A stretch of DNA of 64,000 bases, taken from assembly GCF_040276065.1 (NCBI RefSeq), contig NZ_JBELOI010000004.1:124001-188000 (forward strand). The letters are read 5' to 3'. The notes beneath the pieces were generated by a model. It worked only from the letters and a program-made list of their open reading frames with translations. It did no database searches and was not told the DNA's origin. A program made the position numbers and the translations under genes. Each line of letters begins with the position of its first letter. Within the stretch, counting starts at the first letter, position 1. Shown in pieces: positions 19,525 through 29,343 of this stretch. This DNA is from Castellaniella sp040276065. Lineage in GTDB: Bacteria; Pseudomonadota; Gammaproteobacteria; Burkholderiales; Burkholderiaceae_B.

Positions 19525-20034
19525 ATGACGGCTCTGGCATGGCGGTTCCCCCGCTGGACACGCGGGCTGGCGGCCGGCGCGGCGCTATTGTTGGCCGCCT
19601 GTGCCGGACCGGGGACGCCGATGGGCGCCGCGCCTGGCCCGCGCATCGACCCGGCCAAGCGGACCGAGGTGGTCATGACCGCGCTCAGCCTGCTGCAATC
19701 CAATTACCACTACGGCAGCGCGCGGCCCACCCGGGGGTTCGACTGCAGCGGCTTGGTGAAATACGTGTTCGACACCGCCGCCGATACCCCCCTGCCCCAT
19801 AACACGGCACAGATCGCACAGCTCAGCCGCCCGATCGCGCGGGATCACTTGAGGCCCGGGGATTTCGTTTTTTTCGATACCCTGGGGCAATCGAATTCGC
19901 ACATGGGGATCTATATGGGGGACGGCCGCTTTATCAATGCGCCCTCGACGGGTGGCCGGGTGCGGATTGATACGCTGGACAATCCATACTACCGTCGACA
20001 TTTCGAATCGGCCCGGACATTGTTCGTCGAGTAG
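19525..20034 (+). CDS. NlpC/P60 cell-wall peptidase lipoprotein
   Basis: The 169-residue precursor has a lipoprotein signal (hydrophobic core ending LLLAAC, lipidated C26), so it should be anchored in an envelope membrane. The NlpC/P60 domain follows: catalytic Cys74 in RGFDCSGLVKYVF, catalytic His126 in NSHMGIYMGDGRFINAP, and the PGDFVFFDT strand. Such enzymes cut D-Glu-DAP bonds in peptidoglycan stem peptides. ATG at 19525 has GGGGACGAGG upstream. The frame extends upstream inside yggS, which is coincidental. It is close to E. coli Spr/NlpC-type hydrolases. Confidence 0.9.
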   Translation: MTALAWRFPRWTRGLAAGAALLLAACAGPGTPMGAAPGPRIDPAKRTEVVMTALSLLQSNYHYGSARPTRGFDCSGLVKYVFDTAADTPLPHNTAQIAQLSRPIARDHLRPGDFVFFDTLGQSNSHMGIYMGDGRFINAPSTGGRVRIDTLDNPYYRRHFESARTLFVE

Positions 20035-20110
20035 AGCCCCTCAAGGCGGCACAAGGCGCTCTTGAGTCCATCAATCAACCGGCAGGCACTGCGACCTGGG
20101 GACGGCGTAC

Positions 20111-20134
20111 AGCCCGCCCCTGGCGGGGCGGGCT
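20111..20134. terminator. Perfect 10-bp GC hairpin between convergent genes
   Basis: AGCCCGCCCC at 20111-20120 pairs perfectly with GGGGCGGGCT at 20125-20134 across a TGGC loop. It lies between the plus-strand NlpC/P60 gene and the minus-strand Spy-like gene, so it could end transcription from both sides. There is no clear T-run on either side. Confidence 0.55.
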
Positions 20135-20155
20135 GTCGAGGTGACGAGGGCGGGA

Positions 20156-20650
20156 TCAGGAACGGGAGGACTTGTCGCCGCGATGCATGCCGCGAGGGCC
20201 GCGCTCGCGTAATTCGACGAGTTTTTCACGTTGTTCGGGGGTCAGCACCGCCAGGAACTTCGCGTGCTTTTGCGCCCGCAGCAGGGCAAGCTGCGCCTGT
20301 GCCTTGCCCAGATCCTGCGCCAGGCTCTGGGCTTGGGCCTCATCGAAGGCACTCGCGCTGCTGAGCTCGCGCAGCTTGGTCGCCGCGGCGCGCTCGGCCT
20401 TGCGCTGGTCGTAGAGCGCCTGGGCCTGATCCTGGCGGATCTTGAAAATCTGGTCGCGCTGGGCCTCGGTGAGGTCCAGGGCGCGCATCGCGTGGCCAGG
20501 CATACCATGCTCGCCTCGCGCGCTGTGATGCATGTGCTTGCCTTGCGGGGCGCAGGACGCATTGCCTGGCTGAGCGGACGCCGTCAGCGGCAGCGCGAGG
20601 GAGGCGGCCAGCGCCATGGAGGAAATCGCGAGGAAAGTTTTGGTCTTCAT
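20156..20650 (-). CDS. Spy/CpxP-family periplasmic LTXXQ protein
   Basis: The 164-residue precursor has a Sec signal peptide (MKTKTFLAISSMALAASLAL, cleavage near ASA-QP). The mature protein is helical with two LTXXQ repeats, LTEAQRDQIFKI and LTPEQREKLVEL, and His-rich segments at both ends. Spy is an ATP-independent periplasmic chaperone and CpxP a stress-sensor inhibitor. Both are envelope-stress outputs. The ATG follows AAGGAG. It lies 140 bp downstream of baeR on the same strand with its own leader, matching the E. coli spy link to BaeSR, so BaeR control is a reasonable inference. Confidence 0.85.
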   Translation of the reverse strand: MKTKTFLAISSMALAASLALPLTASAQPGNASCAPQGKHMHHSARGEHGMPGHAMRALDLTEAQRDQIFKIRQDQAQALYDQRKAERAAATKLRELSSASAFDEAQAQSLAQDLGKAQAQLALLRAQKHAKFLAVLTPEQREKLVELRERGPRGMHRGDKSSRS

Positions 20651-20790
20651 GTGGATGCTCCTTGTGTTGATCGGGACCGTAAACCCACCGATCCGCGATG
20701 GACACAGATTACGCACACACTGGGGCGGAAAAGTGAACGAAAGATGGAGAAACTGTGAACCCCACGCGGGCCGGTTCCGCATCCAGGGCA

Positions 20791-21507
20791 TCAACGCGGG
20801 TCCGCGTCCTCGGCGGCCTGCAGGTCCAGGCGGTAGCCCACGCCATAGACCGAGCGGATCAGGTCGCTGTCCGGCCGGATGGCCGCGAGTTTGCGGCGCA
20901 GGTTCTTGACATGGCTGTCGACAGTGCGATCGGTCACCACCCGATGGTCGTCGTACAGGCGGTCCAGCACCTGATCGCGGGAAAAAATCCGGCCCGGCGC
21001 CGATGCCAGCAGAGCCAGCAACCGGAACTCGACGGGCGTCAGCTCGAGCGCCGTGCCATCGAGCAGCGCTCGGTAGGCATCCTCGTCGATGAGCAGCCCC
21101 GCCGCGCGCGCGGCGCCCTCATCGCCGGCCGCCGCGCCTTGGCGGCTGCGCCGCAGGACGGCCTTGACCCTGGCCACCACCTCGCGCGGACTGTAGGGCT
21201 TGCAGATATAGTCGTCGGCCCCGAGCTCCAACCCCAGCAGGCGATCGATCTCCTCGACCCGGGCGGTCACCATGATGATGGGCACCGCGCTGAACGCGCG
21301 GACCTCGCGGCATACGTCCAGACCGTCTTTGCCGGGCAACATGAGATCCAGCAGCACCAGGTCCGGCGACCAGTCCCGCACCTCGCGCGCCGCCTCGAGC
21401 CCGTCGCCCAGGCAACGCGCCTCGAATCCGCCAGCCTCGAGATAGACGCGCAGCAGATCGGCGAGCTTGGGCTCGTCTTCGATCACCAGCACCCGATTGG
21501 AATTCAC
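20791..21507 (-). CDS. baeR: Envelope-stress response regulator BaeR
   Basis: The 238-residue OmpR/PhoB-type regulator has a receiver domain with phospho-acceptor Asp in LVLLDLMLPGKDGLDVCREV. The stretch EEIDRLLGLELGADDYICKP is almost the same in E. coli BaeR. The C-terminal winged helix contains LTPVEFRLLALLASAPGRIF, YDDHRVVTDRTVDSHVKNLR and VYGVGYR. Start GTG at 21507 overlaps the baeS stop as GTGA. BaeSR responds to envelope damage and drives spy and efflux genes. Confidence 0.92.
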   Translation of the reverse strand: MNSNRVLVIEDEPKLADLLRVYLEAGGFEARCLGDGLEAAREVRDWSPDLVLLDLMLPGKDGLDVCREVRAFSAVPIIMVTARVEEIDRLLGLELGADDYICKPYSPREVVARVKAVLRRSRQGAAAGDEGAARAAGLLIDEDAYRALLDGTALELTPVEFRLLALLASAPGRIFSRDQVLDRLYDDHRVVTDRTVDSHVKNLRRKLAAIRPDSDLIRSVYGVGYRLDLQAAEDADPR

Positions 21508-22895
21508 AGCGGCCCTCCGGCGGGGAAATCGAACTCGAGGCGCAGACCACCCAGGGACGAGCCCATGGCACGCGCCGTGCCGCCATGGGCCTGGACGATG
21601 TGACGACAGATGGCCAGCCCCAGTCCGGCGCCGCCATGCGCGCGGCTGCGCGAACCCTCGACCCGGAACAGGCGGTCGAAAATCCGTGGCAGAACCTCGG
21701 CGGGAACACCCGGAGCGCTGTCCTCGACGATCAGGCGCACGCCCGCGCCATGCGCCGGCTCGACCACGATACGAGCCTGGCCGGGGGCATCGGTGTAGCG
21801 CAAGGTGTTTTCCAAGAGGTTCGAGAGCAGTTGCTCGAGGCGGTGCTGATCGCCCTGCACCCACTGCTCACTGACCGCTTCGAGGCGCAGGTCGATGCCG
21901 GCGCGCGCGAACCGGTCGCGCAGGCCATCGACGACGCCGCGCGCGAGCGTCGCCAGATCCAGCGCCGCCATCCGATAGCTGAGCGCCCCGGCATCGGCCA
22001 GCGAGAGATCGTAGAGATCGTCGATCAGCGAACTGAGCCGCAATACCTCGTGCTGCAGCGAGGCGAGCGTGGCCGCGTCAGGCGCACGCAAGCCATCCTG
22101 CAGCGCCTCGATCTCGCCACGCAGCACCGCCAGCGGAGTGCGCAACTCGTGCGAGACATCGGCCATCAGGTCGCGGCGTAGACGCTCGTTGCGCTCGAGG
22201 CTGTTGGCCAGGCGATTGAAATCCTCGGCGAGACGCCCCAACTCGTCCCGGGTGCCCACCTGGACCCGGGTGCCGTAATCGCCGCCCGCCAGGCGGTGCG
22301 TGGCCCGGGCGATGCGCCGCACCGGCACCAGCAAGATCCGCGCCAGCATCAGGCTGACCAGGGCAGCCAGCAGGGCCGACAGGCCGACGATCACCCAAGT
22401 CGCGCGCAACTGGCGCGACTGGAAACGCTGGTCGATCTCGTCGTCCAAAACCATGGTCGGCGGCGGGGGGGTCACCAGCCACCCGATCACCTGGCCGTCC
22501 ACCTCGAGGCGATGGCGCCTCTCACCCGCCAGGCTGCGCGGCCCGGCCAGCCATTCGCCCTGGGCATCGATCAGGCCAATCCTCGATGGCGGACCCCCGT
22601 GCCGGCGGTGGCCGAAGGGATCCCGCTCGTCGTGGCCCCCACCCCGGCTCGACAGACGCAGGCTGCGCCACCAGCGGTCACGGTCCTCGGAGAGGAACCG
22701 CCAGCCGCCGGCACGCACATAGTCTGCCTCAAGGACATCGGCCAGGCTGGACAAGCGTTGCTCCTCGCGCTCATGGATATAGTCGACGAAATCGTTCTGG
22801 AAACTGAACCGCACGGCCATGCCCATGGCCAGCGCCACGATGATGCAGCTCGCCAGTATCGCGAGGAATAGCTTGAAGGTGATGCTGGACTGCAA
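21504..22895 (-). CDS. baeS: Sensor histidine kinase BaeS
   Basis: The 463-residue kinase has an N-terminal membrane helix (LFLAILASCIIVALAMGMAV), a periplasmic sensor domain containing a His/Gly/Arg-rich stretch, a second membrane helix near residues 165-190, a HAMP linker and the H-box LMADVSHELRTPLAVLRGEI. N and G boxes are LLSNLLENTLRYTD, DSAPGVPAEVLPRIFDRL and GGAGLGLAICRHIVQAHGG. It aligns with E. coli BaeS over the full length. The start appears to be TTG. It is divergent from the ABC exporter with only 35 bp between the starts. Confidence 0.92.
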   Translation of the reverse strand: MQSSITFKLFLAILASCIIVALAMGMAVRFSFQNDFVDYIHEREEQRLSSLADVLEADYVRAGGWRFLSEDRDRWWRSLRLSSRGGGHDERDPFGHRRHGGPPSRIGLIDAQGEWLAGPRSLAGERRHRLEVDGQVIGWLVTPPPPTMVLDDEIDQRFQSRQLRATWVIVGLSALLAALVSLMLARILLVPVRRIARATHRLAGGDYGTRVQVGTRDELGRLAEDFNRLANSLERNERLRRDLMADVSHELRTPLAVLRGEIEALQDGLRAPDAATLASLQHEVLRLSSLIDDLYDLSLADAGALSYRMAALDLATLARGVVDGLRDRFARAGIDLRLEAVSEQWVQGDQHRLEQLLSNLLENTLRYTDAPGQARIVVEPAHGAGVRLIVEDSAPGVPAEVLPRIFDRLFRVEGSRSRAHGGAGLGLAICRHIVQAHGGTARAMGSSLGGLRLEFDFPAGGPL

Positions 22896-22930
22896 TTATC
22901 CTGTCCTATCGAAATCCACGAGAATTGCGC

Positions 22931-23859
<929 letters not shown>

Positions 23860-23863
<4 letters not shown>

Positions 23864-24621
23864 ATCTGCGTGCCGTCAGCGCCATCTACCTGTTCGAAAT
23901 GGCCCGAACCTGGCGCACGCTGCTGCAAAGCATCGTCGCACCCGTCATCTCCACCTCGCTGTACTTCGTGGTCTTTGGCACCGCGATCGGCACCCGTATC
24001 CAGCACATCGGCGACGTCAGCTACGGCGCCTTCATCGTCCCGGGACTGATCATGCTGTCGCTGCTCACGCACAGCATCTCGAACGCCTCTTTCGGCATTT
24101 ACTTCCCCAAGTTCACGGGGACCATCTACGAGCTGCTGTCGGCGCCGGTATCGTACGTCGAGGTGCTGATGGGCTATGCCGGCGCCGCCGCGACCAAGTC
24201 CATCCTGCTGGGCCTCATCATCCTCGCCACCGCCGGCCTGTTCGTACCGCTGCGCATCGACCACCCGCTGGCCATGATCCTGTTCCTGGTGCTCACCTCG
24301 GTGACCTTCAGCCTGCTGGGCTTCATCATCGGCATCTGGGCGGACAATTTTGAAAAGCTGCAATTCGTGCCGCTGCTGATCGTCACGCCCCTGACCTTTC
24401 TGGGCGGCACCTTCTATTCCATCGACATGCTCCCGCCCTTCTGGCGCACCGTCACCCTGTTCAACCCGGTGGTCTACCTGGTGAGCGGCTTTCGCTGGAG
24501 CTTCTATGGCCTGGCCGACGTGAATGTCTGGCTGAGCCTCGGAATGACGATGGGATTTCTGGTCGCCTGCCTGGCGATCATCGCCTGGATTTTCCGGACC
24601 GGCTACCGCCTGCGAGTCTGA
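23860..24621 (+). CDS. ABC-2 type exporter, permease (YadH-like)
   Basis: The 253-residue integral membrane protein has about six transmembrane helices, including VISTSLYFVVFGTAIG, ILLGLIILATAGLFVPL, MILFLVLTSVTFSLLGFII and a C-terminal MTMGFLVACLAIIAWIF. The ABC-2 motif region FLGGTFYSIDMLPPFWRTV followed by FNPVVYLVSGFRW is diagnostic. It forms an exporter with the ATPase it overlaps by 4 bp. The cargo is unknown. Confidence 0.9.
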
Positions 24622-24679
24622 ACCCGGATACAGGCTACACTGCGTGGCGTGCCGCCAGGCTGACTATCCGGGAGACACC

Positions 24680-25366
24680 ATGCCACACACCGACGACACC
24701 CCCTTCGGGACGCTGATTCGACGTTGCGAGCCGCAATGGCTCGCCTATTGCCAACACGACTTCGTGCGCCAGTTGGGCGCCGGCGTCCTGCCGCGCGAGG
24801 CATTTCGCCACTACCTGCGGCAGGATTACCTGTTCCTCGTGCACTTTGCCCGCGCCTGGGGCCTGGCGGTCTACAAAAGCCGCGACATGGCCGAATTGCG
24901 CCAGGGGCTCGACAGCCTCAAGGCCATCGTCGACATCGAAATGGGCCTGCACATCGCCTACTGTGCCGAATGGGGAATCTCCGAGGACGAGCTCGCGCGG
25001 CTGCCCGAGGCCCGCGAAACGATGGCCTATACCCGCTATGTCCTGGACGCGGGCCACCGCGGCGATCTGCTGGACCTGCACGTGGCGCTGGCGCCCTGCC
25101 TGATCGGCTATGCCGACATCGCAAACTGGCTGACGGCGCAGCCCTTTACGGTACGCGGCAAGACAAACCCTTACGACGCCTGGATCGCCATGTATGCCGG
25201 CCCTGAATTCCAGGCGGCCGCCCAGGCCGAACGCCAGTGGCTGAACCAGCGGCTGGCGGGCCAGACGCCCGAGCGCCTAGCCGGGCTCGTCGAGACCTTC
25301 CGCGACGCCACGCGCCTGGAGGCCGACTTCTGGCAAATGGGGTTGACGGCCGCTGATCGCCTCTAG
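24680..25366 (+). CDS. tenA: TenA/thiaminase II family protein
   Basis: The 228-residue helical protein has the TenA active-site set: Asp49 in RQDYLFL, Cys140 and Tyr144 in APCLIGYADI, and Glu214 in RLEADFW, plus YDAWIAMYAGPEF. TenA hydrolyses aminopyrimidine thiamine breakdown products so they can be salvaged for thiamine synthesis. ATG at 24680 has GGGAGA upstream. It is 58 bp after the ABC permease, too short for a TPP riboswitch, so regulation would come from the exporter promoter or a short promoter in the gap. Confidence 0.9.
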   Translation: MPHTDDTPFGTLIRRCEPQWLAYCQHDFVRQLGAGVLPREAFRHYLRQDYLFLVHFARAWGLAVYKSRDMAELRQGLDSLKAIVDIEMGLHIAYCAEWGISEDELARLPEARETMAYTRYVLDAGHRGDLLDLHVALAPCLIGYADIANWLTAQPFTVRGKTNPYDAWIAMYAGPEFQAAAQAERQWLNQRLAGQTPERLAGLVETFRDATRLEADFWQMGLTAADRL

Positions 25367-25399
25367 GGCAGGGTTCGCCGATGCGGCGGGCGGCGCGGA

Positions 25400-26341
25400 T
25401 CAGCCCGCTGGGCGTGCACGCAAGTGGCTGCGCAGCCACTCGTGCCCGCTGACCATCAGAATACCCGTCATCACCAGGATCGCGCCGATCACGAAGCCAG
25501 CATCCAGCGGTTCATCCAGCAGCCAGACACCGAACGCGACCCCGAACAGCGGGGTCATGAACGACAGCACCCCGAGGCGCGAGGCCAGATAGGTCCGCAG
25601 CAACCAGAACCACACCAGCAGGCTGCCGAAAGCCATCAGCAAAGTCTGGTACAGCATGCTGGCGACCACCAGCGGCGTGGAGCGAATGGCGGCCTGGTCG
25701 GAAATGGCGGCCGCCGCCACCAGGATCAGCGCGGCGCCGATCAATTGGTAGAGCAAGGTGTGCGTCGTGGGCGCGTGGGCCAGCCGGGTACAGCGCAGCA
25801 CCACCGTGGTCGCACCCCATGCGGCCCCTCCCAGCAATCCCAGCAAGTCGCCGATCAGCATATCTGTCGAGACCCCGCCCGTCGACGGGCCTCGATCATA
25901 GAAGGTCACGACAATGCCCAGGAAAGCCACCAGGATGCCGAGCCATTGGATGGCGGACAGGCGCTCGGCGGGCAGCCTCCACTGCAACCCCAGGGCGGCA
26001 AAGATTGGGGCCGTATACAGAAAGACCGACATGTGCGAGGCCGTCGTGTAGCGCAGGCCCTCGCCCACCAGCAAATACTCGACCGCAAACAGGACACCCA
26101 CCAGAATACCGGGGCGCCACGAGCCGCCCGCCCAGTCGATCCGCTCGCGGCGCCAGCGGATCAACAAGGCGACCAGTATGACCGCAACGCACGAGCGCAG
26201 GCCGATCTGCATGATGGGCGCGATGTCGGTTGCCACCGCCTTGATGGCGACTTGCTGCAGACCCCAGACCAGGCACAGAACGACCATCAGGCCGCTTGCG
26301 CGGCCATCGATGGGCAGCGGCGTCCCCACCGGGGAGCTCAT
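25400..26341 (-). CDS. EamA/DMT-superfamily membrane transporter
   Basis: The 313-residue protein consists of two EamA repeats, about ten transmembrane helices. Typical features are LCLVWGLQQVAIK in helix 1, TTASHMSVFLYTAPIFAALG in the first repeat and LSFMTPLFGVAFGVWLLDEPL in the second. Members export metabolites or amino acids; the substrate is unknown. It is 36 bp downstream of an aminotransferase gene on the same strand and probably shares its mRNA. Confidence 0.87.
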   Translation of the reverse strand: MSSPVGTPLPIDGRASGLMVVLCLVWGLQQVAIKAVATDIAPIMQIGLRSCVAVILVALLIRWRRERIDWAGGSWRPGILVGVLFAVEYLLVGEGLRYTTASHMSVFLYTAPIFAALGLQWRLPAERLSAIQWLGILVAFLGIVVTFYDRGPSTGGVSTDMLIGDLLGLLGGAAWGATTVVLRCTRLAHAPTTHTLLYQLIGAALILVAAAAISDQAAIRSTPLVVASMLYQTLLMAFGSLLVWFWLLRTYLASRLGVLSFMTPLFGVAFGVWLLDEPLDAGFVIGAILVMTGILMVSGHEWLRSHLRARPAG

Positions 26342-26377
26342 GTCGCCAAGACCCCCGGGGGGAAGGGAATCACAGCA

Positions 26378-27505
26378 TCATCGTATGGCATCCACGGCCC
26401 GCGCCAGCGTATCGACGGTGCGCGCCACGTTGTGGAGCTTGTCCAGACCGAACAGCCCGATCCGGAAGGTCTTGAAGCCCTGCGGTTCGTCACACTGCAG
26501 CGGCACCCCGGCCGCCGCCTGGATGCCCGCCTGCGCGAACTTGGCGGTAGAGTGGATCCCATCGTCCTGGGTGTAGCTGACCACCACGCCCGGCGCCTCG
26601 AAGCCCGGGGCCGCGACGCTCTTGAAACCCTTTTCACTAAGCATGGCACGCACCGCATCGCCGAGCGCCTGCTGCTCGCGACGCACCTTGTCATAGCCAT
26701 AGGCTTCGGTCTCGGCCATCACGTCGCGCAAAATCCGCAGGGAGTCAGTGGGCAAGGTCGCATGGTAGGCATGGCCGCCGTTCTCGTAGGCCTCCATGAT
26801 CTGCAGCCACTTGCGCAGATCGCAGGCGAAGCTGGTGCTGACGGTCGACTCGATTCGCTCGCGCGCCAGCGGGCCGAGCATCACCAAGCCACAGCAGGCC
26901 GACGCCGTCCAACCCTTTTGCGGCGCGCTGATCAGCACGTCGGCCCCCACCTCACGCATGTCCACCCAGATCGTTCCCGAGGCAATGCAATCCAGCACAA
27001 ACATGCCGCCCACCGCGTGGACGGCGTCGGCGACCCGCCGCATGTAGTCGGTGGGCAGCATGATGCCTGACGCCGTCTCGACGTGAGCGGCGAAAACCAG
27101 ATCGGGCCGGCCCTCGCGGATCGCCGCCTCGACGTCCTCGATGGGCGGCGGCGCAAAGGCCGCCTGCGCCCCCTCGTGGAGCGGCCGCGCCTTGAGGACC
27201 GTGGTCCGCGCCGGGATGTCGCCGGCATCGAAAATCTGGCTCCAGCGGAAGCTGAACCAGCCGTTGCGTATCACCAGGCAGTGTTTTCCGGTGGCGAACT
27301 GGCGGGCGACGGCCTCCATGCCGAAGGTACCGCTGCCGGGAATCACGATCGCCGACTGGGCACCGTAGACGGTTTTGAGCGTATGCGAGATGTCCTTCAT
27401 CACCCCCTGGAAGGTGCTGGACATATGGTTGATGGCGCGATCGGTATAGACGACCGAATATTCGAGCAGGCCATCGGGATCGACGTCGGGCAGCAAACCG
27501 GGCAT
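26378..27505 (-). CDS. Class V aminotransferase, alanine-glyoxylate/serine-pyruvate type
   Basis: The 375-residue PLP enzyme has its Schiff-base lysine in LISAPQKGWTASACCG. PLP phosphate and ring contacts are in GSGTFGMEAVARQF, HVETASGIMLP and FVLDCIASGTIWVDM. It resembles alanine-glyoxylate and serine-glyoxylate aminotransferases. ATG at 27505 is preceded by AGGAGAAGCCCC. A longer frame upstream overlaps the LysR gene and is not credible. The pairing with an EamA exporter downstream suggests coupled production and export of an amino-acid-like compound, which is inference. Confidence 0.86.
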   Translation of the reverse strand: MPGLLPDVDPDGLLEYSVVYTDRAINHMSSTFQGVMKDISHTLKTVYGAQSAIVIPGSGTFGMEAVARQFATGKHCLVIRNGWFSFRWSQIFDAGDIPARTTVLKARPLHEGAQAAFAPPPIEDVEAAIREGRPDLVFAAHVETASGIMLPTDYMRRVADAVHAVGGMFVLDCIASGTIWVDMREVGADVLISAPQKGWTASACCGLVMLGPLARERIESTVSTSFACDLRKWLQIMEAYENGGHAYHATLPTDSLRILRDVMAETEAYGYDKVRREQQALGDAVRAMLSEKGFKSVAAPGFEAPGVVVSYTQDDGIHSTAKFAQAGIQAAAGVPLQCDEPQGFKTFRIGLFGLDKLHNVARTVDTLARAVDAIR

Positions 27506-27578
27506 GGGGCTTCTCCTGAAAGAGGGACTTGCGGACGATTGTAGATCATCGAACCAGCGCGCCGCGCCGCGCGCGGCC

Positions 27579-28514
27579 TCAGCGCCGCAAGGGCGAGATT
27601 CCGATGATGCCGCCCTGCGCACTCTGGGCCAGCTTTTCCCCCAGAAAATCCAGAAACGAGCGGGGCGCGGGCGCCATCCCGCGCCGCGACGGATACACCG
27701 CATGCACGATGCCGGGCGCCAGGGACCACTCGGGCAGCACACGCTCGAGGCGGCCTCGCGCCAGATCCTCTTGGCACATGTAGTCGGGCAGCATGCCGAA
27801 ACCGACGCCGCCCAGGACGGCGAAGCGCACAGTGACCAGATCGTCGGCCGCGAACACGGGCCGGCACGTGATCGCGTGGCGCTCGCCAGTCGGCTTGTAA
27901 AGCCGCAGCCGGAAACCGCCGTCGATTCCCGACATCCCGACCGCGGCCATTTCCGCGAGGTCCGAGGGCGCGCCCGGGCGACCGCCGCGGTCCAGCAGGC
28001 CCGGTGCGGCCAGCAGCAGGCCATGACTGAGCCCGAGCTGCTTGACGATCACGCTGCCGCTGTCGCCAAGGTCGCTGCGCACCCGCAAGGCGATATCCAC
28101 GCCCTCCTCGACCAGGTCGACCACGCGGTTGCTGACCTGCATATCCAGTCTGACTTTGGGATGACGCGCCAGATATTCGGACAGCAGCGGGCCGATGACG
28201 GTCTGGGCGAGGGTGACCGGGCACACCACCCGCAAGGTACCGCGCGGCTCGGAACGAACCTGGGCGAGTTCGGCCCACGCCTGCTCGGCCTGGTCCCGCA
28301 CCGCGACGCAATGCCGGAGATACTGTTCACCGGCGGCGGTCAGGGACAGCTTGCGCGTCGTGCGTTGCAGCAGCCGCATGCCCAGCTCAGCCTCGAGCCG
28401 GGCGATCCGCCGGGATAGACGGGACTTGGGCAGACCCAGTGCCCGCGCAGCGACCGCAAAGCCGCCGCGCTCGGCCACCTCGGCGAAGTAGCGCATATCG
28501 TTCAGATCTTGCAT
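27579..28514 (-). CDS. LysR-family transcriptional regulator (divergent from azoR)
   Basis: The 311-residue regulator has an N-terminal winged HTH (FAVAARALGLPKSRLSRRIA, LLQRTTRKLSLTAAGEQYL) and a C-terminal effector-binding domain with VDIALRVRSDLGDSG. It begins 120 bp from the azoreductase gene in divergent orientation, the usual LysR layout, so azoR is the likely target. The effector is unknown. Confidence 0.9.
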   Translation of the reverse strand: MQDLNDMRYFAEVAERGGFAVAARALGLPKSRLSRRIARLEAELGMRLLQRTTRKLSLTAAGEQYLRHCVAVRDQAEQAWAELAQVRSEPRGTLRVVCPVTLAQTVIGPLLSEYLARHPKVRLDMQVSNRVVDLVEEGVDIALRVRSDLGDSGSVIVKQLGLSHGLLLAAPGLLDRGGRPGAPSDLAEMAAVGMSGIDGGFRLRLYKPTGERHAITCRPVFAADDLVTVRFAVLGGVGFGMLPDYMCQEDLARGRLERVLPEWSLAPGIVHAVYPSRRGMAPAPRSFLDFLGEKLAQSAQGGIIGISPLRR

Positions 28515-28561
28515 CGCTAATTACTGATATAAACAGAACAATGTATGTATTTTACTGCTAC

Positions 28562-28590
28562 TTATCAAATATTTATGCCTAATGGATAAT
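28562..28590 (+). promoter_or_regulatory. Candidate sigma-70 promoter of azoR
   Basis: TTATCA at 28562-28567 and GATAAT at 28585-28590 are separated by 17 bp, in a distinctly AT-rich 120-bp gap between the lysR and azoR starts. The two hexamers also form an inverted repeat (TTATC/GATAA). LysR control is expected, but no single clear T-N11-A site was chosen. Confidence 0.45.
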
Positions 28591-28634
28591 ACCTATCACT
28601 CAATCATCGACGCTATTTCCAAAAGGAATTTTCC

Positions 28635-29246
28635 ATGCAAGTGCTACACCTCGACTCCAGCATTACGGGCGCCCATTCAGTATCGCGCCAACTCTCGCGC
28701 GAGGCGGTCCAACAATGGATGGCCAGCCACCCCGACGCACAGGTGCAATACCTGGACCTGGCCGCCGAGGCACCCAGCCCCCTGACGCGCGACGCACTGG
28801 GCTTTCGCGCGCCGGCCGAGGGTGCGCCCTCCGACATCCAGGCGCGTGAAAACGCCGTTTCCGAGGCGATGGTGCGCCAGTTGCTGGCCGCCGACGTCGT
28901 GGTAATCGGCGCGCCGCTCTACAACTTCACCATCCCAGCCCAACTGAAAGCGTGGCTGGACCGCGTGGCGCAAGCCGGCCGCACGTTCAAGTACACGGAA
29001 AACGGTCCAATCGGCCTGCTGGGGGACAAGACCGTGATCCTCGCGCTCAGCCGCGGCGGCGTCTACTCGACCAGCGAAATCGGTACGGCCATGGAACACC
29101 AGGAAAGCTACCTCAAGACGATCTTCGGCTTTATGGGGGTAAAGGACATCCGCGTCGTGCGCGCCGAGGGGATGGACATGGGCGCCGAAAGCCGCGAGCG
29201 CGGCTTTGCGCAAGCCCGTCAGGACATCCTCGCACTGGCCGCTTGA
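28635..29246 (+). CDS. azoR: FMN-dependent NADH-azoreductase / quinone reductase
   Basis: The 203-residue flavodoxin-like enzyme has FMN contacts in LDSSITGAHSVSRQLS, APLYNFTIPAQLKAWLDRV and LALSRGGVYS, and ends with ESYLKTIFGFMGVKDIRVV, all AzoR hallmarks. It reduces quinones and azo or nitro compounds with NADH as a homodimer. ATG is preceded by AAAAGGA. It is followed by a very strong bidirectional terminator. LysR-divergent azoR genes usually respond to quinone-type stress. Confidence 0.92.
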   Translation: MQVLHLDSSITGAHSVSRQLSREAVQQWMASHPDAQVQYLDLAAEAPSPLTRDALGFRAPAEGAPSDIQARENAVSEAMVRQLLAADVVVIGAPLYNFTIPAQLKAWLDRVAQAGRTFKYTENGPIGLLGDKTVILALSRGGVYSTSEIGTAMEHQESYLKTIFGFMGVKDIRVVRAEGMDMGAESRERGFAQARQDILALAA

Positions 29247-29284
29247 GCGGCCTCGCCGGCCCGGCCCGCGCGCATGCGTCGGCC

Positions 29285-29327
29285 ACCATGAAAAACGGCA
29301 CGATCGCATCGTGCCGTTTTTCATGGT
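29285..29327. terminator. 20-bp perfect bidirectional terminator
   Basis: A 20-bp stem without mismatch surrounds a CGC loop at 29305-29307. The arms contain AAAAACGGCACGAT and ATCGTGCCGTTTTT, giving an A-run before and a T-run after the GC core on both strands. It separates convergent azoR and the VOC gene and should terminate both. Confidence 0.9.
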
Positions 29328-29343
29328 CGGGAATTGCGCCGGC

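Noticed and set aside
24622..24679. Possible TPP riboswitch ahead of tenA
   Set aside because: The gap is only 58 bp and lacks the CTGAGA and ACCTGATCTGG-like conserved boxes of a TPP aptamer.
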